NCBI GenBank assembly: GCA_009763385.1
Contig: CM019828.1
Location: 25,967,250-26,031,249 of the forward strand
Direction: 5' to 3'
DNA length: 64,000 nucleotides
From: Coix lacryma-jobi var. lacryma-jobi
Taxonomy: Eukaryota > Streptophyta > Magnoliopsida > Poales > Poaceae
The translations under genes were made by a program, and so were the position numbers. Below are positions 1 to 10,556 of the stretch, piece by piece. The stretch's first letter is position 1, and each line of letters begins with the position of its first letter. The notes beneath the pieces are model-generated. The model was not told where the DNA came from, searched no databases, and saw nothing but the letters and a program-made list of their open reading frames with translations.

Positions 1-1724
1 CAAACTTGTTGCGGGTGGTTGTTTAGCTCTTCTGCATAGCATTTACCCCATCAACATCCATCAATGCATCTTCTATCTTGGTTGGCTCAAATGATACACA
101 AAAAGAATAATGCTCACAAAAAGATGCCAATCTTGATCTTGTTTGCACACCACTTTTCTAATATCCCCAACAATTTGATCCATGGGATGATCTCTTGCAA
201 TATTGGTTGGTTGGAGGATTTGCACTTGATTGCTTGGGTTGAGATGAACTAGCTTGTTGATCTTCACTAGCACTTGATTGATCATGAGAACCACTAGCTT
301 GATTTGCATCAACTTGCTCATTTGAGGAGAACATTTGGTCATCTTCATTATCATCCACTTGTCTTGGCCTAATATCACCAATATCCATATTCTTCATTGC
401 ATTTGACAATTGAGTGCCTTCACATCATTAAGATTTTCATTTCCTTCTTGAGAGCCCTTAGTTTCATCAATTCAACATCATGCACTTCTTCAATAATACC
501 ACTAGCCAAGTTCCAAACTCTATATGCTTTGCTTGTTGTTGAATATCCAAGTAAGAATCCTTCATCACATTTCTCTCAAATTTGCTCAATCTTGCACCTT
601 TCTTCAATATATAACATTTGCAACCAAACACTCTAAAGTATGCGATATTTGGCTTTCTTCCATTAATAGCTCATATGGTGTCTTCTCTAGCATGCCATGG
701 CAATAGAGACGGTTGCTACAATAGCAAGCCGTATTGATAGCTTCGGCCCAAAAAGAATGACTGACATTGTATTCACTGAGCATAGACCTTGCCATATCAA
801 TCAAAGTTCTGTTCTTCCTTTCAACAATCCTTTGATTGAGGAGTATACTTGGGTGAGAATTGATGTCTAATGCCAAAGTCATCACACAACTCATCAATTC
901 TTGTATTCTTAAATTCACTCCCATTGTCACTTCTAACTTTCTTGATTGTTGTTTTCAAACTCATTCTGACATTTCTTGACAAAAGTTTTGAAGATATCAA
1001 AAGTTTCACTTTTATCACTAAGAAAGAAGACCCATGTGTATCTAGTGTAATCATCCACTATCACAAAGCCATATTTACTTCCACCGATGCTAGTGTATGT
1101 TGTTGGTCAAATAAATCCATGTGCAATAACTCAAATGCTTTGCTAGTACTCATCATGCTTTTCTTAGGATGGGAGTTACCAACTTGTTTGCCAGCTTGAC
1201 AAGAGCTACAAAGTTTATCCTTCTCAAAAGTGACATCTTTCAAGCCTCTAACTAAATCATGCTTCACTATTTTGTTCAACTGTTTCATTCCAACATGACC
1301 AAGCCTTCTATGCCATAACCCCCAAACCAGATTTAGTGAACAAGCATGTTGACAGCTGGGTTTCACTAGCATTGAAATCAACCAAGTATAGTTCTCATAT
1401 CTAAATCCTTTGAATATCAAATTAGAACCTCTACACTTATGATTTCTACATCATCACTCCAAAAATGCATTTGAAACCAAGATCACACAACTGAGCAACT
1501 GACAGTAAATTGAAGTTCAAGCTCTCAACTAGCAACACATTGGAATGCTCATGTCATTGGATATTGCAATCTACCAAGCCCTTTAACTTGCCTTTGCCAT
1601 TGTCACCAAATGTGATAGAATCAAAACCATGATTGCCGCTTGAATTGATTGAATTGAACATTCTTGAATCCCGGTCATATGTTGAGTGCACCCACTATCA
1701 AGCACCCAATGCCTCCCTCCGGCT
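1..1724 (-). pseudogene. Pol fragment (protease, pre-integrase, integrase) of the left Copia element
   Basis: Below the gag I can follow a worn protease region near 1720-1640. Next is a GAG-pre-integrase segment at 1420-1061 with WHRRLGHVG and CSSCQAGKQ. Integrase is split over two frames: SDNGSEFKN in 1054-821 and VERKNRTLIDMARSML in 930-604. Left of 600 lies the variable linker between integrase and reverse transcriptase, with many stops. Reverse transcriptase and RNase H would lie beyond position 1. The integrase is frameshifted, so this copy is inactive. Confidence 0.75.
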
Positions 1725-3780
1725 TTATAGTGACCTACAGGAACAAATCAATCCTTTTAGGTACCCAAACTTTTTGGGTCCTCCAAGATTAGTGACCAAA
1801 CTCTTTGGTACCCAAATAGCTTTCTTCTTTGAGCCCACAATTGGTGTACCAATGAATTTAGCTTTCATGCCATTAACACCCTTGGTAAGCAAATAACAAG
1901 AATCAAATTTAATAGAGGATACATTAGCGTTCTTGTTCTTGTTCTTGCAATATTGCTCTACATGCCCACTTTGCTTGCATCTAGTGCAAAACCGACCATT
2001 GCTCTTCACAAAACTAGTCTTGTGAGTAGCAAAAGCCGCCTTGCCATTCTTGGGGGTATAGCCCAATCCCTCTTTGTTGAGAGAAAAACGTTGGCTACCC
2101 AAGCACTTAAGCAAGCGGGCCTCACCACCATAGGCTTTACCTAAGGCGTGAGTGAGCTCATTTACCTCCTTCTTCAATGTCTCATTCTCAACCATGAGTG
2201 AGGCATCACAAGTGAAGCCATCATCCATAGATGAAGTAGTAGTGGTAGATGATGAGCTACATGAAGGGTTAGTAGCAGCAATAATAATAGGCTTATAGAA
2301 AGATTCATCGATTATATCACAAGCTATGCCTATGTCACATGTTTTAACCACTTTTTCAGTTTTAGCTTGATCAACAAGTGAGGAGTGAGCTTCCTTAAGC
2401 TTAGTGTGAGCATTGCCAAGCTCCTCATGGGCTTCACTAGCCTCTCATGAGTAGCATTGAGCTCCTCAAAGGATTGCTCAAGAGCTTTTAGTCTCTTTTG
2501 CAATTCTTTGCACTCCTTTCTCTTTTTATCAAAGTGTTCTCTAGCATCATCAAGCATTTCAATTAATTCATCTTTAGTGGGTTCATCATCACACTATCAT
2601 CACTATCACTCTCATCATCATCAGATAGTACCTTTGTGGCCTTTGCCATGAAGCATGATGGAGTGTCGAAGATTGAAGGCTTGTTGTTGATAGCAATACT
2701 TGCAAGTGCCTTCTTCTTGCTTGTCTTGCGATTTTCATTATCACTATCTTCATCACTATCACTTGTGGATGCATCACTATCCCAAGTGACCATATATGAT
2801 TGCCCCTTCTTCTTCTTTGTGTAATTCTTCTTTTCTTTCTTCTCCTTCTTCTTGTCCTTCTTGTTGTCATTATCATCATTCTCACTGTGTACGGACATTG
2901 AGCAACAAGATGGTCTTTGCTACCGCACTTGAAGCACCTCCTTGGTTCATCCTTGTTCTTGTATGAAGTCTTCTTCCTCCTTGCCCGGTAGCCCTTCTCT
3001 TCATGAATTTGCCAAACCTTTTGACAAATAGAGCCATCTCTTCATCATCGTCATCACTGTCATTTGAGCAGTTATCTTCGCTAGAATCTTCTTTCTTTGC
3101 TTTGCCCTTGTTCTTTGATGATGATGTTGTGGCTTTGAATGCCACACTCTTCTTCTTCTCATCCTTCTTTACTTCTTGATCATTCTCATCTCTGTAGGTG
3201 TCATCGGTCATTACATCTCCAAGAACTTGGTTTGGTGTCATAGTGTCCAAACCGCTTCTTACAAGCAACGTGACTAACATGCCAAATCTGTTGGGAAGAC
3301 ATCTCAAGAATTTATGAGAGAAGTCTTTGTCCTTCACCTCTTCTCCAAGTGCTTTGAGATCATTGACAAGCACTTGAAGCCTATGAAACATCTCTGGAAC
3401 ACTTTCATCTTCATTCATCTTGAAGCTAGCAAACTTTCTTTGAGAATGTATGCTTTTGCTCCTTTCACTGCTTGAGTGCCCTCAAATGATTCTTCCAATT
3501 TCTTCCAAGCATCATATGCCATCTCCAAATTTTTGATTTGCTCAAATACCCTCTCATCAACGGCATCATGAATAGCACTGAGAGCAATATCATTGTTCTG
3601 CATCTTCTCTTCTTCGGCATGGTGAGATGCTCCGGATCGACTATCTCAATCTTGACATCCACAACTTGCCATATCTTTTATTGATTGACTTTAAATGAGT
3701 GATCATTTTTTGCCTTCCAATAGCCATAGTTTGTGCCAAATCAAATGGGGTGGCCTTTTGGTGTTGTTGATATGAGCCAT
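1725..3780 (-). pseudogene. Gag of the left Copia element, frameshifted
   Basis: The likely start codon is at 3780, shortly after the primer site (begins MAHINNTKRP). Recognisable gag (UBN2-type) sequence continues through 3603-3415 and 3418-2882, then breaks. The first zinc knuckle (CFKCGSKDHLVAQC) is read in a different frame near 2940-2890. It is followed by an acidic/lysine stretch, a coiled-coil stretch (2557-2330) and a second knuckle (CTRCKQSGHVEQYC) in the 2351-1725 frame. At least three frame changes are needed to follow it. In the living family this protein forms the particle core and binds RNA; this copy cannot be translated whole. Confidence 0.8.
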
Positions 3781-3823
3781 TTTGACACCGAAGGTTGTTA
3801 AGCCTCAAATAAACGGTGACCTT

Positions 3824-3835
3824 GCTCTGATACCA
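3824..3835 (-). promoter_or_regulatory. Primer binding site (initiator Met-tRNA type)
   Basis: Minus-strand TGGTATCAGAGC, two bases after the LTR end. It is complementary to the 3' end of plant initiator methionyl-tRNA, the usual primer of Copia elements. It fixes the element's orientation. Confidence 0.85.
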
Positions 3836-3837
3836 AT

Positions 3838-5851
3838 TGAAAGGTCCTAAATGGCTAGAGGGGGGGGTGAATAGCCTATAAAAAATTTCTACAACAACAC
3901 TTAAACAAACTAGTTAGACAACTAAATGGCGAAGCGAAGTTTGCGCTAGCTCTACACAGATGCAAGCCACCGATACACAATTCTAGATAACCACAAACTC
4001 TAAGTCACACGAGATCAAAGAAACTATTCAACAACTAAATAAGCAATATGTATATCACTACACAAGATAAGAGAAGTAACTAACAACAAGGTATAAAATA
4101 ACTTGCAAGAAAGTAACAAATGTAAGTACAAGAGATAGAGGTGTGTATACCGAGCCGGCAAGAGATTAATAAATGAATATCAAAGAATACCACGGAGACA
4201 GGTTGACACAATAATTTTTCTCCGAGGTTCACTTGCTTGCCGGCAAGCTACGTCCCCGTTGTAGCGATACACCCACTTGGAGGTTCACGCGCTAATAGGC
4301 ATCACACGCCTAACCTCAAAAGGGTGCCGCACAACCAACACAAGATGGGGATCCACAAGCTACGAGCAATCCACTAGAGTTACCTTTGGCGCTCCGCCGG
4401 GGAAGGTACAAGAAACCCCTTACAAATCACCGGGAGATGGCCACGAACAATCACCACTCGTGCCTAATCTCCTCCGCTGCTCCAAACCGTCTAGGTGGCG
4501 GCAACCACCAAGAGTAATAAGAATATCCGCAGCAACAACAATCGCCAAGTGCCACTAGATGCAAACTCACAAGCAAATGCACTTGGATCTCTCGATCTCA
4601 CTTGGATTCGCACTAACAAGCAAAGAGATCGGAGGGAAGGGATTAGATCTTGCTCAAGAGGATGTTCAAAGTCGGAAAGTCAAGAAGCCTTCCCCAAAAG
4701 CGGCCACGGCCAATTTATAGGGAGGGAGGACGACAGCCCGAACCCCACTTTTTGCGCTTGGTCGGTAGTACCGACCCCTCCTGGCGGTAGTACGACAGAG
4801 TCAAACTAGCCGTTAACACGCGACCCGCTGATTTAGGCGAAGCACCGACTCTCTGGTCGGTACCTCCGAGGTCGGTAGTACCGGCCCTATGGCGGTACTA
4901 CCGACAGGCTACTTTCGGATCTACACAGAACGCATTCAAAAACTTTCCTTCAGACCTTTGAACTACCGATCCCCTGGTCGGTACTTCCGAGCCCGGTGGT
5001 ACCGGTCCCTATGGCGGTACCACCGCCAGGTCAACTTCCACTCAACTCAGAGAGCTCCGCAAACTTGCCAATCACCGGCCTTGGGTCGGTAGCACCGGGC
5101 GCGGGTACTACCGAGGATATGGCGGTACTACCGGTAGGTCTTTTTCAAACCACACAGAAGCTCTGCAAAACTCCTCAGGGCCACGGGTACCACCGACCAT
5201 CCGGTCGGTACCACCGCCTGCGTAGTACCGAGCTTATAGCGGTACCACCGCAGGCCAAAACCGCTCCAACACAGAGAAGGCTGCACGCAGCACCTATGGG
5301 CGGTACCACCGACCACCCTGGTCGGTACCACCGACCATACACAGAAAACTTCATTTTCTTCTCTGTGTTGATCCAAAACTACTTCAACAACTTCTCCTTT
5401 GAAAAAGTGCTAACACCACCAAGTGTTACATCATCTTGTGCATGTGTGTTGGCATTTTCACAAACATTTTCAAAGAATTCGAGTTAGCACACTAGGTCCT
5501 AATGCATATGCATGTATGAATCCTCCTAGTGGCACTTGATAACCGTGATCACTGAGATATTCCCCTCTTAATAGTACGGCTATCTATCCTAAATGCACTC
5601 ACACCCTCTATGGTGTCTTGAGTGCCAAACAAAATTCCTATTTATACCTTTGCCTTGATCTCCATAGGATTTTGCTTTTCTTCTTCTTCTTCCAAATGTG
5701 GAGCACTTGATTATCTTTTGGTCACCACCACCAACACATGTTATTGTATAGCTCCTGCACTTGGTGTGTACCATCCTAGCTCATAAACACTTCATGACAA
5801 GGTTAGTACACTAGGTGACATCAATTACCCAAAAACAAACAGGGACTTTCA
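3838..5851 (-). repeat. 5' LTR of the left Copia element
   Basis: On the minus strand the segment starts TGAAAGTCCC and ends GGACCTTTCA, directly followed by the primer site. Length is 2014 bp. It holds an array of short palindromes around 4741-5340. I have only one LTR copy in the window, so the outer end is set by the TG...CA ends and is well supported but not proven. Confidence 0.75.
4741..5340. repeat. Array of short palindromes inside the LTR (GGTCGGTA/TACCGACC)
   Basis: About five imperfect units of roughly 105-120 bp (near 4760, 4854, 4975, 5082, 5188, 5299). Each carries pairs such as 'ggtcggta' ... 'taccgacc' and 'ggcggtac' ... 'gtaccgcc'. Sireviruses are known, as I recall, for palindromic repeats in the LTR; the exact motif here is family-specific. 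Confidence 0.8.
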
Positions 5852-5953
5852 ATCTGGCCGTCGTCGTACACGCCTAGGCCGGTTGCCACCATTACATGAG
5901 TAAGGCCACCAATGCCCAGGCACGTGACGGCTCTGGCTCCGCCAAACCCGCCT

Positions 5954-6172
5954 TCAGCGGCGGCTCAGCGAGATGCCGACCGAGTTGTGCGGTGGCTGAT
6001 CCGATTTTTTGCGACTCCACCGGATCGGGTCGCGAAGGACCAAATCAGGTGAGCCGCAAACGGATCCACCGCCCACGCAGGCAAGCGCCAGCGCTGGCCG
6101 CCCAGCTTCGCCCCTTCTTCGTCGCGCCAGAAATAGGGAGTCGCCGAGACAAGGCCCCGCCGCCACCATCAT
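5954..6172 (-). other. GC-rich gene-like fragment, unidentified
   Basis: A GC-rich island (about 5880-6235) lies between AT-rich repeats. The minus strand has an open frame from an ATG at 6172 (MMVAAGPCLGD...) preceded by a C-rich leader, like the first exon of a grass gene. The plus strand is also open over 5896-6279, so coding strand is uncertain. I recognise no domain. It could be a captured or decayed exon. Confidence 0.2.
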
Positions 6173-6418
6173 GGTTTCCCGCCCGGGCCTCCCGTGGCTC
6201 GCTCCAGCGGCGGCGAGGTGGGGAGAAAGGGATGTGTGGAGGATATTACACTCATATTTATTATATTTTACTGATGTGACAGTTTATTTATTGCAGAAAG
6301 ATGGAGAAAAATTAAGACTCCAAGTCTTATTTAGACTCTAAGTCTATGATATCTTCGAGGTAATAAATAGACTTAGACTCTAGGTAGACTCTGCATTGTG
6401 ATTGCCTTATCATAACTA

Positions 6419-6679
6419 CCTCTCCCTTCGTATCGGAAATAGAAGTCGTTTAGGACAATGACACAGTCTCCAAAGCATAACTTTACCACTTATTTCTTTA
6501 GAAATATTTGTGTGTAAAGTGGTATATGTATATTTTTATGAAAATACTTTCAAGACAAAGTATTATATGATTTTTACATCTCTAAACTCAACAATTTAAA
6601 AGTTATTCATGAGTGATATTCGCAATGTTTGACTCAAACCTTATCCAAACGACTTCTGTTTCCGATATGGAGGGAGCAT
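6419..6679. mobile_element. Stowaway-like MITE
   Basis: The ends are inverted: 'cctcccttcgtatcgg'-like at the left (ctctcccttcgtatcgg) and 'ccgatatggagggag' at the right, with TA at both flanks (6417-6418, about 6680-6681). Length about 260 bp. Its interior ('tagaagtcgttt', 'acagtctccaaa', 'caacaatttaaaag') is shared with the MITE at 50620-50878. Confidence 0.75.
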
Positions 6680-6880
6680 TAGTAATGGATTGATTTCTTT
6701 ATTTGATGACCCTAACTTTTTTGTTGTCTCACAATGGTGGGAGAGGGGGTATACAAATTATATTCATTTGGCAAGTATTAGCAACTACTCTCTTTGCTAA
6801 GTAACTAACAACGAGGTTAACTAATCTCTAGTTTAACACCATAACAATATAATTTAACCCTCTCACCGATTCTCTTAATC

Positions 6881-7927
6881 TGTCGAGGGTTGGGGCTACA
6901 CCAAGCGGGTGCACTCGCACACACCTGCTAGATAAATAAAATTTTCCATCGGGTCTAAGATGGCCTCGTCAGAGAGCAACCTCTCCTCGCCCGAGAAGAA
7001 CTCTTTTTAATAAGTCGAGCTCATGGTCGAGTCCCTCGCTCAGAGCGACCTAGGCCTCAACGTTGACAACCATAACTGATCAAGGAAGGCTGGGAATCAC
7101 AAACCCATTTCTTGTTGTCTCGGCCAACTTTCCGCCTGTGGCGACGTATGGAATCTCCTGGCAACACTCTAACAGAGGTTCGAAGCTTGACACGTGGGCA
7201 AGAGTCATAGTGCTCTTAGCTATGCCGGATCTCCATTCCCTCACACTAGCGAGCTTATATGAACCACTCTGTTCCAAGATCATGCCCAGGGCATAATGCA
7301 ACACGACAAGGGGACGACGTTTACCGTCTCTACATCAAAGGGGAAATGGGAGCACGGTACCCCCTAGCCAGTTTCTCCTGAGAATGGCTTTCCCTTCACT
7401 GGCGTACAATGTCATGGCGGAGGGTGGATCCCAGAGACATACAATTGCAACACTGTAGGTTTAGTCAGCCACTGTGAGGCTCCCACAGGCAGTGCCAGAT
7501 ATGGTTCCAGCTTATGTCGTCGATGACCATGAAGACAGATCTAGACTCTAATATTAGATCACAAAAGCTTGGAGGTCCCTTTTCCACCAAAGGGATCCAC
7601 CATCAACCCTACTCCTTGTACTCCTCTCTTCTCTCCCATTATAAGGGGGAGGGACTCCTGGAGAAGGGGATGAACCGTATTAAACCCTAGATTAGAACTA
7701 GCTGGCATCCCCTACCATCTCCTTCTCTCTTGTTGTAAGAACTTGCTTGAGCATTCTATAACACAAAGAACTCACTGTTGGACATAACACAAAGAACTCA
7801 TTACTGGACATAGGGCTTAGAGGTTCAACTAGAATAAATCCTTAATGTCTTGAGCGCTAAACTATTGCACACATCGACCCATCAATCAATCCACTAATCA
7901 CTGTTGTGGTTGCGAACCCACACTACA
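6881..7927 (+). repeat. Remnant LTR of a Gypsy element (solo LTR or truncated)
   Basis: The segment starts TGTCGAGGGT and ends ...CACACTACA, followed at 7928 by 'attggcatgctagtag'. This resembles the 'attggcgcgccaggtag' leader of grass Gypsy elements with a different primer. A 'tataaggggga' stretch near 7640 looks like an LTR promoter. No gag or pol follows, so the rest is lost. Family assignment is inference. Confidence 0.5.
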
Positions 7928-7979
7928 ATTGGCATGCTAGTAGAGGAGCGTCATGTGTGTTCATAGATATTTATTGGTT

Positions 7980-8510
7980 ACAGTACTAAAGAATAAACTT
8001 TTGAACCGCACCCAAATTTGGATTTAGTCTCGACTAGAATTGGATTCAGAACTAATGAGCATTAATCTCGGTTGTTGTTAGAAACCTGGACTAAAGGGTC
8101 TAATTAGTTCCGGTTGGTGTTTCTAACTCAGACTAAAGAGCCTTGACCTTTTAGTCTCAGTTAATAACACCAACCCTTTTAGTCCCAGTAAAATGTCTCT
8201 CACCCAGGACTAAAGGTCCTTCACGAGTGAATTCAAAAGGAGAGCGTCCCGAACTGTGTCACATGTGTTGTATAGTTGAGTTGGTAAGTAAGTTACACGT
8301 GAAGCGAGATATCTTGAGTTTGAATCTCATGAAGTGCAAGAAATATTTTGTTTTATCTTGAGGGTAGGCTTTAGTCCCGGCTAAGTGGCTCAGGACTAAA
8401 AGTCTGAAATCTTTAGTCCCGCATTAGCAGTCACGGTTGGCAAAACCAAGAGTAAAGGGGGTTACGAACCGGGACTAAAGTCTGGTTCCCTACCCGTGCT
8501 AGAGGTAGAG
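7980..8510. mobile_element. Foldback DNA-transposon remnant with GGGACTAAA motifs
   Basis: Motifs of the type 'ttagtcccggtt' and 'aaccgggactaaa' recur in both orientations (8020-8210 and 8370-8485), giving a hairpin structure. This arrangement is common in small grass DNA transposons. Ends are too worn for me to call a superfamily or target duplication. Confidence 0.5.
8271..8328 (+). other. tRNA-like A-box/B-box module
   Basis: An A-box-like 'tatagttgagttggtaag' at 8271 and a B-box-like 'gagtttgaatctc' at 8316, about 45 bases apart, as in a Pol III internal promoter. It does not fold into a convincing tRNA by eye. See the similar modules at 18860 and 50076. Confidence 0.45.
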
Positions 8511-8661
8511 GTGTCGCTCCTACTACTAAAGATGGAAAAGTATGACACGAGCCTATCATCACTCCAGAACCTATCCTGACCTCCATAACCTAACAAACCT
8601 AGAAGAAAAGGAATTAAGGTTCCAAGAGATAGCTGAACAACCAACCCTCGCCTTAGTTATA

Positions 8662-8923
8662 CCCGCTCCATACTTATAAACGAAATCGTTTTGGACAAGG
8701 TTTAGGTCAAATATTGAAAATATAAATCATCAATATTTTTTTAGTTGTTGAGTTTGCAAATGTGAAAGTTATATGAATAGATTTGTTTTGAAAAATACTT
8801 TCATAAATATATATATATATATATCATTTTTCTATACATATTTTTATAAAAAATAAGAGGTCAAAGTTATATTTTAGAGACTGTATTGTTGTCTTACATC
8901 TTTTACAAGTACAGAGGGAACAG
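8662..8923. mobile_element. Stowaway-related MITE, diverged
   Basis: Interior phrases 'aaatcgttttggacaagg' and 'aaatactttcataaata', and a right end 'tacagagggaaca', resemble the Stowaway-like MITEs at 6419 and 50620. The left end ('cccgctccatactta') is worn. It includes an (AT)n run near 8809-8823. Confidence 0.5.
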
Positions 8924-9006
8924 GTGTTTGCACATTTCCTAAGCGACCGTTGTTACTACAAGTAGACTACTAGCCCCGTAGGAGCATTTTGGTCTAGTAG
9001 ATTTTA

Positions 9007-10121
9007 GGTGTAATAGTCAAAATCGTCCCTGAACTATATTGTTGGGCTCATTTTGGTCCTTGAACTATGAAAACGTCCAATTTAGTCCCTAAACTATGCG
9101 GCTCCGCTCAATTTGGTCCCTAAACTATAAAAACATCCAATTTAGTCCCTAAACTATCCTAATCGGTTCACATTCATCCCTGACGGCACTAGTGACAGGA
9201 TTGGTTACTGTAGCAGATCTCCAACTTTGTTTTTGAAACCATATTTAAATTTCAAATATTTTTGAAAATAGGATTTTGAAATTTAAATTTGAAATTATGA
9301 TTTATAAAATACTTAATTCACAAATTAGTTATAATATTGCATCTATATAATACATATAACATATTTGCTTATATATATTGTATGTGCAGAAGACCTCGAT
9401 TTACTAGGGTGAAGTTTGGAGGAGGAAAATCTAGTGTGCTTTAACTTCAATGCGCATTTCGTTCTGAGGTAAAAATCTAGAAGAGCTGCAGATTTGGATG
9501 AGCTCATGACCTAGCTTGTAGAACTTGCTAGTTAGCACGAGAGGGAGGCAACAAATCAATTCATCATGCCCCCGAAGGCAAGTCAATCAGTGACTGTGTG
9601 CTTTGCATATAGATTAAATTCCCCTATTTCTTTTGAGAGAAACATTTTTTTTGAGAAATCAGTTCTTGTATTGTTGTGGATGAGCTTAATTTGTGAATTT
9701 ATTATTTTATGAACCCTAATTTCAAATTCAAATTTAAATTTAAAACCATATTTTCAAAAAAAAATAAATTTAAAGATGGTTTCAAGTGCAAAGTTGGAGA
9801 TCTTAAAAAGTTAAGTAACTTTTATTTTTGAAGATTTTTATGTTGTTATACAATTTTAAATGTAATTTTGAAAATAGAGAAAAATAGGGAACTGCTACAC
9901 TAACCAACCCTGTCACTTTCTTCTCCTCGCTGTCACGGGTGCCGTTAGGAATGAATATGGGCCAATTAGGATAGTTCAGGGACTAAATTGGACTTTTTTA
10001 TAGTTCAGAGACCAAATTGAGTCGAACAGCATAGTTCAGGGACTAAATTGGACGTTTTTATAATTTAGAGACCAAATTGAACCCGGCAGCATAGTGCAGG
10101 GACTATTTTGCCTATTACGCC
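9007..10121. mobile_element. Mutator-like non-autonomous element (MULE-MITE) with 9-bp target duplication
   Basis: The element is 1115 bp and has no coding capacity. Its left end is 'ggtgtaatagtcaaaatcg' and its right end 'ttttgcctattacgcc', an inverted pair. Both ends carry about 180 bp of inverted 'gggactaaattggac'-type repeats. The perfect 9-bp duplication TAGATTTTA flanks it (8998-9006 and 10122-10130); 9 bp is the Mutator superfamily signature. The interior is AT-rich. Confidence 0.85.
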
Positions 10122-10211
10122 TAGATTTTAAATACACACAGCTTGAACACGGTGCCCTCTCAACTTGGCTTTGCCTTGACACAAGTTCGAATATGACACT
10201 ATGTACTCTTA

Positions 10212-10556
10212 GGGGTTGTTTGGATCCCTGGCAAAAAAAATTTTGCCCGTCACATCGGACGTTGCGGCACTAGTTTTGTCTATTAAAAATAAACTAATTA
10301 TAAAACTAATTACAGAACCATATGCTAATTACTAAGATGAATCTATTAAGGTAAATTAATCCATCATTAGCGAATGTTTACTGTAGCACCACATTGTCAA
10401 ATCATGAACTAATTAAGTTTAATAGATTCGTTTCGTGAATTAGTCTCCGGCTGACAAATTACTTTTTTAATTACTATATTTTTAATAGGCGAAACTAGGG
10501 TCGCAACGTTCGATGTGACAGGCCAAAAAATTTTTGCACTGCAAACGAACACGCCC
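10212..10556. mobile_element. Tourist-like (PIF/Harbinger) MITE
   Basis: The ends are 'ggggttgtttgga' and 'caaacgaacacgccc', inverted relative to each other, with inner matches 'tttgcccgtcacatcg' / 'cgatgtgacaggcc'. The 3-bp duplication TTA is present on both sides (10209-10211, 10557-10559), which fits PIF/Harbinger. Length 345 bp, non-coding. Confidence 0.75.

Larger units (their letters stand above)
1..5851 (-). mobile_element. Sirevirus-like Copia retrotransposon, decayed, truncated by window edge
   Basis: Reading leftwards on the minus strand the order is 5' LTR (3838-5851), a Met-tRNA primer site, a gag with two CCHC knuckles, then protease, pre-integrase and integrase segments. That order (integrase before reverse transcriptase, which would lie left of position 1) is the Copia order. 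The long gag with a second knuckle and acidic/lysine-rich linker is typical of the Sirevirus lineage. Many frameshifts and stops show it is old. The 5-bp flank on the LTR side is 'atctg' (5852-5856); the matching copy lies outside the window. Confidence 0.85.

Noticed and set aside
4741..5340. Regular repeats with spacers suggesting a CRISPR array
   Set aside because: Units are imperfect, spacers are similar to each other, and the array lies in a plant LTR.
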